This document shows, in pieces, positions 35,701-47,592 of a stretch of 64,000 nt of DNA (the first letter of the stretch is position 1; every line of letters starts with the position of its first letter). The notes beneath the pieces are model-generated. The model saw only the letters and a list, made by a program, of their open reading frames with translations, was not told the origin of the DNA and searched no databases. The position numbers and the translations under genes were made by a program. Source of the DNA: Akebia trifoliata (taxonomy: Eukaryota; Streptophyta; Magnoliopsida; Ranunculales; Lardizabalaceae); assembly GCA_017979445.1 (NCBI GenBank), contig CM030706.1:7853595-7917594 (forward strand). Direction: 5' to 3'.

Positions 35701-37811
35701 TGTTTACCACTCGAACACCATTAAATTTAAGTTTTCCATGACAAAGTATTTTTCTTAAAGTTTGTTGCGCAATCAAACATGCTCTGGTTCAATTACATTA
35801 CAAATAAAATGAAAAGGTCCTTAATCATAATTTTAAAAAATTATCAGAGATCAAGATGAAACTACCAAGTTTTAAATCATGTTATTAGTAAAGAAAGGTC
35901 TTACTAGTAATAAAATCTTTTTATTAATCGATGTACTTCCTTTTGCACTCAAATTCCATGATAAACCTTCTACATAACCCAATCCCATTTTATTATTGAA
36001 CGTTACATATTTGATTTAATGTATGATACAAAACAAATAGTAGAGATAAATTGACTTAACATATTTTTGATGTTTTTTAAATCATAAAATTTAAAATTTA
36101 AAATAATCTTCCAAACGACCATTTGTTTCTTCATTTTCCAAGAAATTGCCAATTGGATCACAGGTAATATATTTTATGTCACAAAATCCAAATAAATTGA
36201 AAAATAAAACAAAAAATAATTCATTGAGTGACCAGCCATACTTCCCTTGGAGAAAGATGATTGGCAAAAAATAAAATAAAAAAGATAAAAAAGAGAAGGT
36301 TTAAAAGAGGAGGGACATCAAATCTTTTAACAACTTTTAAAGTTACAATTATCTTCAAGACCTTCAAACATGGTAAAATTTCAACCAATTGGCATTGAAT
36401 CAAGAACATTGATTAATGATAATACGGGGAGTAATTGAAGTTTTTTTTATAGTTCAAAATCGCATAATGAAGTTGTTTCGATAGCTTTGTTAAGCCTTTT
36501 TCGTTTGAAGGGTAATATTATAATTTCATTTATTAGGGGTATTTTTATTTATTATTTAATTTTAATTTTAAACATAGAGTTCAGTAACTATCCATTTTCA
36601 ACCACTACAATCAAACTCAAAATAATTATTATTATTTTTTCATTAAACTTAGAAGGTAAGCTAATTAATAAAGCAAGGTTTGTTCCCAGCAACAAGCTTG
36701 ATAAAGTAAGGGAGTTGTTGTAATAAAATTACAAAAGATATGTCTGACAGGTAAATCTCTCATTTTTGGAATTCTATTGTACAAACAGTACCATTAATGG
36801 CATCAAAGCCAGTGCAATTGAGGATAAGAGTGCAAGTATATCCTCACACCTGTTTTTGTCCGTGTGTTTGTACAGCAAGTAATTAGTTCTGACAGGCTCA
36901 GTTCAAGAAAAAAATTCAATATATGCAATATATGCTTCAGACATGCATTATTTATTTTATTTTAAAAAATTTTAAATAAAAAATTCAGCTATATGATAGT
37001 GATGATGTTAATAGTGATAATGATTGTGATGATAATGAAGACATTGAGATTATTATTCCATTAATTTTTAATAGAAGATTAAAGTCAAAAGATAAATTAT
37101 TAATTTAAAAAATTAAGGTATAATCTCAAATATATGTAGAGGGTCATGTCATTATATTTTTAAAGATAAAATGAACATTTGTCATCTAAAAATATGGATT
37201 CTTCCAAAATTTTGAAGCATGACTGCTTCACAATCGATTTGTGTTTCACATCACAACTTACAAATTTATACTTTACAACATATAATAAGTTATAATAACA
37301 TTTTTTTCCTATAAAATTTTGTTAAAAAAATGTGTTTTATTCTTTTCAAACTTAAAATCCGTGAATTATTTAGAATAACTCAATAATTCAGAAAATAATA
37401 TTTTTATTGAAGAAAAAAAATGTAAAATTCACAAAATTTTCAAAAATTAAACGGGAGATTGCTGACAAGGAACGTGACAGGCTTGAAAATCATAGATATG
37501 CTTTTCTCAGGATGCAAAATTGCTTTTATTTATTTATTATGAGAATCCGTAATTTTGTATCCCAAGGAGAGCATATCTACGGTTCGAAAACTTTTCACGT
37601 CAGGTAAGTCGATTGAGTTGCCACTGCCTAAGTCAAATTATCAACACTAAAAGACTCTTCACTTTTGATGATGTACTAGTATCGCCACGTGTCTATTTCT
37701 TGACCATTGATCTTCTTTGGTTATTAATACATTGGATTTATTGTTTTAATTCTCCATAATCTTTTCGATGGCAATTAATTAGCTCAGTTATTAAAATAAA
37801 ATTAAAAAAAA

Positions 37812-38418
37812 AACTTTACTGGACAGACCTATTTATTGCAATTTTATTACAATAACTCCCTTACTTTTATCAAGTTTGTTACTTAGTAAACCTTACATTA
37901 TGAATCATACTAGCATGACTAATTTAGTAAGATTTCAAATCTTACAAAGGATCATTGGGCTTACATGGATTATTAAATTCGCAAGCCAACTTTGTCACCT
38001 TTTAGATTTCGTGAAAAAAATTCAAAAAAATCTTTTTTGAGCTTAATTGAAGGTATTGAAACTGTAGGGCTACTAAACTCTAAATTTAAAACTAAAATTC
38101 AATGGTGAAAATTAACTTTTTTATTTTTCAAGATTCTTAGAATTTCGTCCTTTATAATCATAGTATCAAATCGTGTATTTTGATGACGCAACTTGATGCA
38201 GTTAGATCTACTCCAAGGTATGTTTAACAAATTAATTGCATTAATTTGAATATTATGACGTGAATCCTCACTCCCAGGTTTGTTGGGTAACAAACTTGAT
38301 AAAGTAAGGTTTTGTAGGTAACGAACTTCATAAAATAAAGTTCCCACAGAGTTGTTAGAACTCCAAGGGAGTTTTTATAATAAAAATGCAATAGCTAGGT
38401 CTGCCAATAAATCTCTCT
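37812..38418. mobile_element. Foldback element, GAGAGATTTACC ends (right copy)
   Basis: Duplicate of 31535-32122 with small changes (left CTTTACTGGACAGACCTA). The right part again carries CAGAGTTGTTAGAACTCC. Confidence 0.65.
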
Positions 38419-38578
38419 TAAAAAGTTTCTATATAAATTCCACCTACTCTATCGTTACATGGTACATGTTTGGTCCATTATACTTCACAAATAAAAGGCT
38501 ACCACTACTGACCGTAAAATATTTCCCAAATCTTTTAAAATTATTGTACCTTAATAGAGAAAGATTTGATATGGTATG

Positions 38579-39211
38579 TAGTGGTGACCTGGGCAGGTTG
38601 GCCGGAACTCAACTCAATTGATGGGTGAGTTTGGGCCGATTTATGTAGAAGATGAGTTGAGCATGGGTTAGAATATCTCAACTTGATTTCACTTACCTGA
38701 TTTCAATTCGGGTTAAGTTTGGGTTGAGGGTGCGAGCAACCCGATTCAATCCAAACTTGATGCTATATAGTAATATATAATTATTTTTATATTAATTATA
38801 GATTTTTTTTTGTCTTATTATTATGACTTGTGGACAATTGATTATTATTAATGTAAACTTTGGTTTAGTATGGTTTGTCTAAATATTCTCTTAATGATGG
38901 ATTTGAAGGTTGTATACAATTTTATTTATTAGTCTTTTTGTTTTTTATGTTGTATATTTTTTTTAAAATATAAAATTTATTTACTAATCAAAATGAAATT
39001 AGGGTTATTCAATGAGCACAATCTAACCAAATTGTCAAAAATTACCTATCTTGGTCTAACCTGAACTCAACCCAATTTTAGAAGATCAAGCTCAGGTTGA
39101 ATTTGGGTTAGTAAGCTTAGGATGATCGGATTGAGTTGAGCTTAGATTGGAGGTTCTGCTACTTGGGTTGAGCTTTGATTTATCCTTCAATCTACACAAG
39201 TTGCAATTCTA
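38579..39211. mobile_element. Putative hAT-like MITE (right copy)
   Basis: Duplicate of 32284-32926: left TAGTGGTGACCTGGGCAGGT, right ACACAAGTTGCAATTCTA. Confidence 0.5.
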
Positions 39212-39337
39212 GTAGGAATCCTCTTTAGAGTTAAGGGAGTAAAAGAGGAAAAATAATAAAGGTGGAAGGGTAATATTGAAAAAGGGTAGAAGAAGAAAAA
39301 AGATATAGCTAGTGGTATTTTTGGAAGAATAATTTGA

Positions 39338-39494
39338 AGTGACCTCAAGATTGGACCTCACATGGCACACCCTGATGTGAAAGTGTATGGGAACCATAGA
39401 TGATTTTCCTCGAGATACAAGTGAAAAAGTATCTATAGATCCTATCCACTTTCACATCAAGATGTGGGATATGAGGTCCAATCTTGATGTCACT
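39338..39494. repeat. Long near-perfect hairpin (right copy)
   Basis: Duplicate of 33054-33210 with a few substitutions. Some changes keep pairing (left arm GATTGGACCTCACATG, right arm ATGAGGTCCAATCTTG). Confidence 0.68.
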
Positions 39495-40890
39495 CCAACA
39501 TGACTCTTTTTGGAAAGAAGAAGAAGAAAGCTAAAAAGGTAAAAAGGTAAACCTATCCTCAAGATACGTTGTTTGTGAGCTATAAATCTTAAGACAAGTA
39601 GATTGGGACCAACTTTGTATTTTATTATATACATATTTTCGAGATCTTTTGAAATTAGTGTATTATACTTTTGTTGTCCTCAAATTTCAAAGAAAATTCT
39701 TATATAAACCCCATCCAATCCACCTATTGTAACTTAAAATGTCATTTATTTCTCCTTTTTTGTTTTAGATTTATGATATATTTGTACTTATCCATTCGAA
39801 CCTCGATCATTGTTCTTGACATTTTCGTTAACCCAAAATATTGCCAAAAAGAATACCCAATTATTATTATTTTATTTTTTTTGTCAAAACTTGGTATAAG
39901 CTGAAGTCTTGAGTTTGAGTGTTTGGTTCAAGAAGATTGGAATTTTGGGGGAAAATGCTGGAAAGCTACAACAATCATTTCTATTGAAGACTATGAGCAA
40001 ATTTCTATCCAAGCTGATCACCCCAAACTTGGAATGATGTTAAACCCCCTCTCGTGGAGCCGTAGATTATCGTGAGCGCATGGATTGCATAAAATTTGAT
40101 TTGCATTCTCATCCTCACATTAGGGTTTTCAATTGGGTCATTCGCCCGCTAGCCGGACCCAATTTGTCCGAGACAAAAACAAGGACTAGAATCTTGATAT
40201 TGACCCCACAAAGTAATTTTCAAGCCCATATACTCGTGCCGGACTAGGGCTTAATAGCACTAAACCCAGCCCAGCACGGCTCGAAATACTATATAATAAG
40301 AGAGAACTACATATGGTTTTTCACATTTATTGATGAGGGGAACTGCATGTGTAGATGTAAGAAATGTAGATTTAGAGCACGTTTGAATATCTTGCTAAAA
40401 TGAGGAAGTATACCTTATGGACAAATATTTTCTTTGCAACTATTGTTAGAAGTTTGAAATCAAATTATCTACGAAATTTTAGCTTGGAAACAAGAGCAAA
40501 ATTCAGCTCAAGCCTAGCAAAGGCCAGGCCCACTTATAATAATCCCATTGATTAACATGTGCGAATCATAAATTTGATCAGATCATGTTGGAAATTTTGT
40601 AATCTTAGAGTAATGGAAAATTGGTCGAATGAACTTTCAAAATGATTTTAAAATTTAGAATTTCCATAAACTCTCAACCGCACTCTAAAATCGGTGTTAC
40701 ATATTTGGAGTGTGTTTGATTGCATGGAAAATATTTATCTACAAATGATGTACAAGAAAATTATTTTTCACTATTTGAGCATATCATAGAAAATCACACG
40801 GAAAATCTCTTTGTACTCTTTCATTTAAATTAGGTCGTATAGATTTTAATTTTTTTTGTTAACTTTTACATATTTTTAAATAAGTCTAGT

Positions 40891-41254
40891 CATACTAATT
40901 TGGTAAGATTTCAAATCTTACCAAGAGTTGTTAAGCTCACCTTTTGGCATCCAAAAAACATTATCCGATGCCACATGTATGTAGAGGACAAAATTGTAGG
41001 AAGGATAAAAAGAAAACTTTAAAAAAAAAAAAAGATTTTTTTACACTGTTGAATTTTAATTTTAAATTTAGGAGTTCAGTAGCCATCCCATTTCAAAATT
41101 TTATATCAATTTTAAAAATAATATTTTTTTAAAAAATTTTTTAGTCTGAGTTTTTCCATGAAATCCAGAGCATTATGGTGTTAGATTGCCAATTTGGTAA
41201 TCCATTTGAGCTCAACAACCCTTAATAAGATTTGAATCTTACTAGGTTAGTAAG
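40891..41254. mobile_element. TTACTAA-family foldback MITE (right copy)
   Basis: Duplicate of 34543-34903. The internal poly-A tract is longer here. Confidence 0.68.
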
Positions 41255-42475
41255 AAAAACGTCTATTTTTTATAATTAAATTAGAAGGTGATGTTTACCA
41301 AATGAATATCTATCAGAAGGGTTTATTTCTAATTTAAAATATTGATTAAAGAATTTTTGACGATTATATAGGAAAAAAAGATATTTTGTAGTCTTGAAAA
41401 CTAACCATCATAATTATAAGGTCGTGGGCTGCAATTTTCTTAGTTTTTGACTAAAATGACTTTGAGTGTATTATGTTTAAACATAAAAGTGAGGGCATTT
41501 ATGAGATCCAAATTTTGGTATTGTGTGACAAATCAATTTTTTGTGAGGGATGGGAGGTTGAGAAAAGATTTGCCACCTAAAGATGCAGATTTCATGTGTG
41601 CAGCAAACCATTTTTCCTATTTTTTTTTTTTTTTTTAAATATTTGTTTACCACTCAAACACCATTAAATTTAAGTTTTCCATGACAAAGTATTTTTCTTC
41701 AAGTTTGTTGTGCAATCAAACGTGCCCTGGTTCAATTACATTATAAATAAAATGAAAAGGCCATTAATCATAATTTTAAAAAATTATCCAAGATCAACTG
41801 AAAATACCAAGTTTTAAATCATGTTATTAGTAAAGAAAGGTCTTACTAGTAATAAAATCTTTACGAAATCTTTTTATTAATCGATGTACTTCCTTTTGCA
41901 CTCAAATTCCATGATAAACCTTCTACATAACCCAATCCCACTTTGTTATTGAACCTTACATATTTGATTTAATGTATGTTACAAAACAAATAGTAGAGAT
42001 AAATTGACCTTAACATATTTTTGATGTTTTTTAAATCATAGAATTAAAAATTAAAAATAATCTTCCAAATGACCATTTATTTCTTCATTTTTCAAGAAAT
42101 TGCCAATTGAATCACAGGTAATATATTTTATGTCACAAAATCCAAATAAATTGAAAAATAAAACAAAAAAAATTATTCATTGAGGGACCAACCATACTTC
42201 CCTTGGAGAAAGATGATTGGAAAAATAAAGAAGATAAAGAGGGACATCAAATCTTTTAACAACTTTTAAAGTTACAATTATCTTCAAAACCTTCAAACTT
42301 GGTATAATTTCAACCAATTGGCATTGAATCAAGAACTTTGATTAATGATAATACGGGGAGTAACTGAAGTTTTTTTGATAGTTCAAAATCGCATAATGAA
42401 TTTGTTTCGATAGCTTTTTTTAAGCCTTTTTCGTTTGAAGGGTATGTTGTAATTATATTAATTGGGGATATTTTC

Positions 42476-43375
42476 GTATTTAAGATCTCTTTATCAAAAT
42501 CTATATGTAGTTTTTTAGCATTTTTTTCTCATTTGAGAGAAAGAATTAGCATTTTATTATCATTTCTAGCAATATTTGGATAAATTAAGAAATAGAAAAA
42601 ATCGTGGGTTCATGTTTTCGGTATAATTCTCTACTGGCATCACTCTTCACCAATTTTAATGTTCTTCTATTTCTGAACTACGATTTCCATGGATGGGAAT
42701 TGCCTAACTTTCTCAATGACAAAGCAATCTCATGTTGATAAGAGCTCTATCAAGCTTACCTATGAGAACTATTCATCAGTTGAGGTTGGACTTGCACCTC
42801 AAAGTTGAGATTGCAAAATCATCACCACCACCATCATCATTATTAGATCAATATGTATTCATCACTATCACCATTGTCATGATATGCACATTTCACAGCC
42901 TCAACTTTCAGGTCATGGGTCAAGTCATCATGTTGATAAGCATGATAATGATGTTACAATGGTCACATTGATGATCATGTTCATGATAATGCATATAGAT
43001 GTAATAACTTGCACTACCTTGTGATTTTCATTAGATGTTTTTTATCTTCAACTCTTGAGCTCTTAAGTGTGCTTGCAATGACACCTAAGTCAAGTTAAGT
43101 ATAAAAAATGGTAAAGTAATAGTATATGGTGTGAAAAATGTACATTTGATACAAACCCCTTGAAAATCAATCTCCATGGGATTTAGAAATATCAATCTCG
43201 ATGGTGTATTTGATAAAAATGATGAGGTATATAATTGATACAAAAGTATCGATCTGTATATCAATATTCTATTACTTAACCAATGTGGAACTCACTATTA
43301 ATTCCTAATTTTATGGTCCGCCTGGTAATTTACCAGCTTGATATGATCGATGTCTATGCTCATCTTGAGGGGGAG
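42476..43375. other. Unique AT-rich stretch, no gene seen
   Basis: Nothing coding is supported. It contains a short CAT/ATC-rich run (about 42820-42845) and repeated ATCATGTTGATAAG words near 42920-42980. The last 60 bases include a polypurine tract (see the LTR at 43376). Confidence 0.4.
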
Positions 43376-43539
43376 TGTAGAAAGACATGATATTAGTTTA
43401 TATATATAGGGGTAGTTATGTAATTTCTCTAATTATTATATAAAACAAAGAAATGGGTCGATCGACCATAATGAGTTCTTGAGCAAACTTCTTCTTCTTC
43501 TCTATTTTCTTCTCTTAACCTAATTTCTATACGATTACA
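43376..43539 (+). mobile_element. Short Ty1/copia-type LTR preceded by a polypurine tract
   Basis: CTTGAGGGGGAG followed directly by TGTAGAAAG is the usual 3' polypurine tract and LTR start of plant copia elements. The putative LTR ends in ACGATTACA at 43539, so it has TGTA..TACA ends. Inside is a TATA-like ATTATATAAAAC and a T/C-rich CTTCTTCTTCTCT stretch. No pol domain is left upstream and no second LTR was found. Confidence 0.5.
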
Positions 43540-43599
43540 AGAATTATCGGATATGGCAATTAAATATTAACTATTAACGCCATCATTTTTATTAATTCT

Positions 43600-45930
43600 A
43601 TTCTCGAAGAACTATGAGTCAATGTAATATCATTACAGAGATTAATGATGTCAAACACATCATTGAAGTTGTTGTAGTCATCACCTTTCACCACTCATCA
43701 ATATCGAAATGTTGGTGTCGATCATCCTACTATTTTTCAAGGATTTTTATTTATTTTCTTTCTAATTGATTGAATTATCTTGTTAATTAACTTAAGTTTG
43801 AAATCTACTACATCAAGAACCCCTCTTAGTCGATTTTTCGCTAAATCATTAATTATAAAATCATTTCCATCAACGAAAAAATTATAAAGAATTTACTCAT
43901 ATTTCTTTGATGATTTTCCTTGATTGAAATCCTTTATTGCATGTTTATATTGGTTGAGAATCTTCTCGACTTCTAATGGATCCACCATATTTAAGGATAA
44001 ATGGGGAGATGGTTGAAGTGTTTGGGTGGATACACAAGCATGCATGCTTCTACCCTACACAAAGTTGAGAACTCAAAATCTTCTCAAATAATCCATTCTT
44101 ATGATTTTTGAAGGATTTATTCTATGCTGGTGGACAACGCGAAATTTATTTAATTTTCTTATTGATCAATCAAATCTGTGAATGACATCACACAATAAGA
44201 ATTAGAAATCGAAGAACTCCAATCAAACTTCTTCACTACATAAAAGGAAATAAATTGTTAATTATGTACTAATATTAGAAGTAAGGAAATAAAAGACTTA
44301 TCACATATAATCTACAATCTAATATGATCACGTCATAATTTTACTCTTAATCTCTACTGTGTTTTTTTGTGGATGCCTCAAATGATGATGAGTCAACATG
44401 AAATAAATCTCGATAAAGTTGATGAAGTTTTTGTGGTCATCGTCTTCTATGCTATTCATCGAAATGTTGATGTCTACATCCAATATTGCCTCGAGTATTA
44501 TCGGATATGATGATGAAAGAGTTGGTATGGGCTCTATCACTTCCACTGGCTCTGAACTCCAAGGACTATGATTTGGTGGAGTATGAGAGAGATTAATGGT
44601 GCCAAACTCACCATTCAAGTTATAGTGGTCACCTTTGATATTATTGATGATCATCGAAATGTTGGTGCATATCCCATACCCACCACTATCTTCGAAGGAA
44701 ATTTGTGTGAGATTGCATCAAAGCCCATCATTGAAGTTGAAGTTATTATGGTCATCACCTTTTACACTACACATTGATATCAAAGAGTTGGTACCAATCG
44801 TCTTACCATCCTATAATGCCTTGGTATTATGTATTATTGGATATGGCAATAAAATAGTTACTATTGACTCAATTATTTTTATTAGTTTTGTTCTCCAATA
44901 ACTACAAGTCTGTGTAGTATCATGACAGAGATTAATGATGCCAAACTCACCATTAGTTTCTGTTAGTTTTGAGATCCTTCATTGCATATCTATATCGGTT
45001 AAGAACTTTCTTGGCTTCTAATGGATTTCCTGGTGGCCATATTTCAGGATCAATGAAGAGATGGTTGTAGCATTTGGGTGGATACATAAGCATGCATGCT
45101 TTTACGTCCACACAAATTTGAGATCTCGAAAATCTTCTTGAATAATCCTTTCGTACGATTTTTAAAACATTTATTCTTTGTTGGTGGTTGACACATTTTG
45201 TTTTAATTTCATTATTGAATTAAATCTATAAATAACATCAAAAAACAAGAATTAAAAACCGAAGCACTACAAATAAACTTCTTCATAACATAGAAGAAAG
45301 TCAATTGTTAGAAATGAACTAACATTTAGAAAGAAATAAATAAGATTTATAGTGTACAATGTCCTATCTAATATGATCACATAATTTTACTTCCATCTCT
45401 ACTGTGTTTTTTATGGAGTGTCTCAAACGAAGATGAGTCAACACGAAATAAATCGATGAAGTTTTTCTCATCACCTTCTATACCATTTATCGAAATGTTG
45501 GTGTTTATAGTCCCACTATCCAATAATGCCTCAAGCATTTTCGGATATGGTGATGAAGGAGTTGGTATTCACTAAATTAAATCACTTCCACTAGCTCTGA
45601 TCGCTAAGAAATATGATCTGGTGGAGTATGAGAGAGATTAATGGTGTCAAACTCATCATTGAAGTTATTGTGGTCACCTTCTATACCATTGATGATCATC
45701 GAAATGTTGGTGCCTATCTCATACCCATCACCATCATCCAAGGAATTTTGAGAGAGATTGCATTCAAGCCCATCATTAAGTTGAAGTTGTTGTGGTCATC
45801 ACCTTTTGCACTACTCATCGATATCGAAGCGTTGGTACCAATCATCTCACCATCTGATAAAAGAGTTACTATTGACTTAAACATTTCCATTAGCTCTGTT
45901 CTCCAAGAACCATGATCCGGTGTTGTATTT
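43600..45930. repeat. Degenerate 130-150 bp repeat in a higher-order array (period about 1045 bp)
   Basis: Plus-strand words AGAGATTAATGATG, CATTGAAGTTGTTGT, GGTCATCACCTTT and ATCGAAATGTTGGTG recur near 43636, 44403, 44590, 44720, 44930, 45440, 45635 and 45760. The block 43975-44900 repeats at about 45018-45930, for example 44568 against 45613. On the minus strand several units read as related peptides (for example NISMIINNIKGDHYNLNGEF and NISMNSIEDDDHKNFINF), with stops and frame changes between. It is probably a decayed repeat protein or a transposon-borne repeat; family not recognised. Confidence 0.6.
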
Positions 45931-46049
45931 CCATTTAGAACATATTTATTTAGACATTTCAGACTCCTAGTAAAGTTTCAAATGACATGTAATAACCCTA
46001 GTGAATATTTGATTGTCTATGTGGTGTTTATTATGGGCTATATATTTCA

Positions 46050-46275
46050 GTTCAATGGTTGTGGCTGTGTCGTGCCCATGTCCTGTCTTTGGTTGTGTCC
46101 AATGGGCGTTCGAATTGGCATGCCTATGTCTTGCCCTTGGCCCCATGTCCTACCCTTTGTCATGTCTATAGTTTTCTCTTGGCCATGCCAATGGTCGTGG
46201 CCAGGTCTTGCCTTTGGTTGTGCCCATCTCTTTCCCTTGGATGTACCTATGTCATGCCCTTTGCAGCGTCCAACA
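46050..46275. repeat. GC-richer degenerate minisatellite
   Basis: Variants of TGGTTGTGCCCATGTCCTG and CCCTTGGCCATGCC follow each other with roughly 18-35 base spacing. The composition differs sharply from the AT-rich flanks. Both strands stay open for about 90 codons, as expected for a repeat free of stops rather than a gene. Confidence 0.6.
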
Positions 46276-46329
46276 TTCACAACTTTCTCCTTGGTTTTCT
46301 GATTTTTATATATGTTCATTTCTGCATGT

Positions 46330-47592
46330 TATATATTATAAGAGATCTACAACCGTGAGGTCAAAGGAAAGGATCGATGCACTCAAGATTTGTATGCATA
46401 TGTATAAATGTTCTTTTTTTCCGTTTTTTTTTTTTTTTTTTTAAATTGTGCATGTTTTATCTCTATTGTGGATCTATTAATTTATATCATTGATCTATAA
46501 AAATGTGTTATATTATGTATGTTGTGCATGTGGGGATAATTAATGGGTTGGAGAATTGGATGTGTGTTGTGTGTATACTGAAGGGGATTTGCATTTCTAC
46601 AGGTGTTTTGTTGTAAAATTTGCATATGTAATATTAAAAATTTATTTTAAAAATAGGTAAGAGACATTGATTTTAAGAAAAATTGACATCTTTATTCTTA
46701 TTTTTAAAATGTAATTCTCTATATAAGACATCATTTTTGTTAAAATCAATATCTCATATTAGATCTTTGATGACATCAAACATGGGTTTTGACATCCGTT
46801 ACTAATCGAACGTCTTGCGATAGCAAAGTTTACCACTTTGGTATATTTGTGTTACGGATGTGTTTCTAAATATACTATGATTCTTTTAGTGATATCTTAA
46901 CGGGAAAAAAATAAAAAAACAAACAAACAAACAACGTTCGAAGAAATTTTTGGGTTGATAGATATATTTTCTATGATTGTTATTAATTATATATATTACA
47001 TGTTGTAACAATTTTTGGAGAAACCCTTGTTCAACATGATGAAAGAAAATACTAAAAAATAAATAAATAACATCAAAGAAAGAGAATTCAAATTTTTTGA
47101 CAATGAGAATCAAAGGAAAATAATACAAGAAAAATACTCCGAATCTTTAAAGTCCTGAAAGTTTTATACATCCTTTTCCTTGTCTCTCTAAAACCCTAAG
47201 ATAAAAATACTCCTAATCTTTAAAAATATCCCAACATTACTATTTATAGGACTACAAAAGAGAAAAAATTATCCTAACTGTTAGATTAAAATCCAATCGA
47301 ACGAATACAGGAAAAAAAATACATAAATAACAATATTTATAATGATACATATTATAAAAAGAGTTGGTATTGCCAATATAAGTTCTCATTTTCATGGATT
47401 CAGTCTCAGGTACTTGGGTGGGTCCACTGATCAATAGTCAGGGTGTCTCTTACTAATTTCACAACATTCAGGGGGGGCCTATACTAATTTTCCTACTTTC
47501 CTTCTCACTTTAACTTCGGACTTTGGGAGTTTGGACAAACTCCTCTTAAGTTCAAACCTTTCATCCCTTCATATATTCTCCTTACAAGAACA
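46330..47592. other. Upstream flank of the PPR gene, no gene seen
   Basis: AT-rich, with poly-T near 46425-46442. The last 100 bases (TTCATCCCTTCATATATTCT before the ATG) are the likely promoter and leader of the PPR gene, with CATATAT as a weak TATA candidate. Nothing else is seen. Confidence 0.4.

Larger units (their letters stand above)
30284..36535 (+). repeat. Tandem segmental duplication, left copy (about 6.25 kb)
   Basis: Most of this stretch recurs in the same order and orientation at 36545-42475. Matched landmarks: 30650/36915, 32057/38352, 33390/39671, 33661/39943, 35088/41447 and 36488/42420. No intact gene lies in it; content is nested foldback elements and unclassified repeat. 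The left copy has one extra insertion (35270-35700). Similarity is uneven along the unit, from about 99% by eye at 33.4-34.0 kb to clearly lower at 30.6-31.4 kb. Confidence 0.85.
36545..42475 (+). repeat. Tandem segmental duplication, right copy (about 5.9 kb)
   Basis: Direct copy of 30284-36535, adjacent to it. It starts with the same right end of the GAGATTTACC family (36655-36759, compare 30475-30545). About 150 bp at 36760-36910 differ from the left copy, and close similarity resumes near 36915. It ends at about 42475, where the two sequences part after TTTTTCGTTTGAAGGGTA. No gene was recognised in it. Confidence 0.85.

Noticed and set aside
45982..46358. Coding region of about 100 residues on either strand at 46 kb
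   Set aside because: Open on both strands because of the repeat composition; no start context, splice sites or family match.
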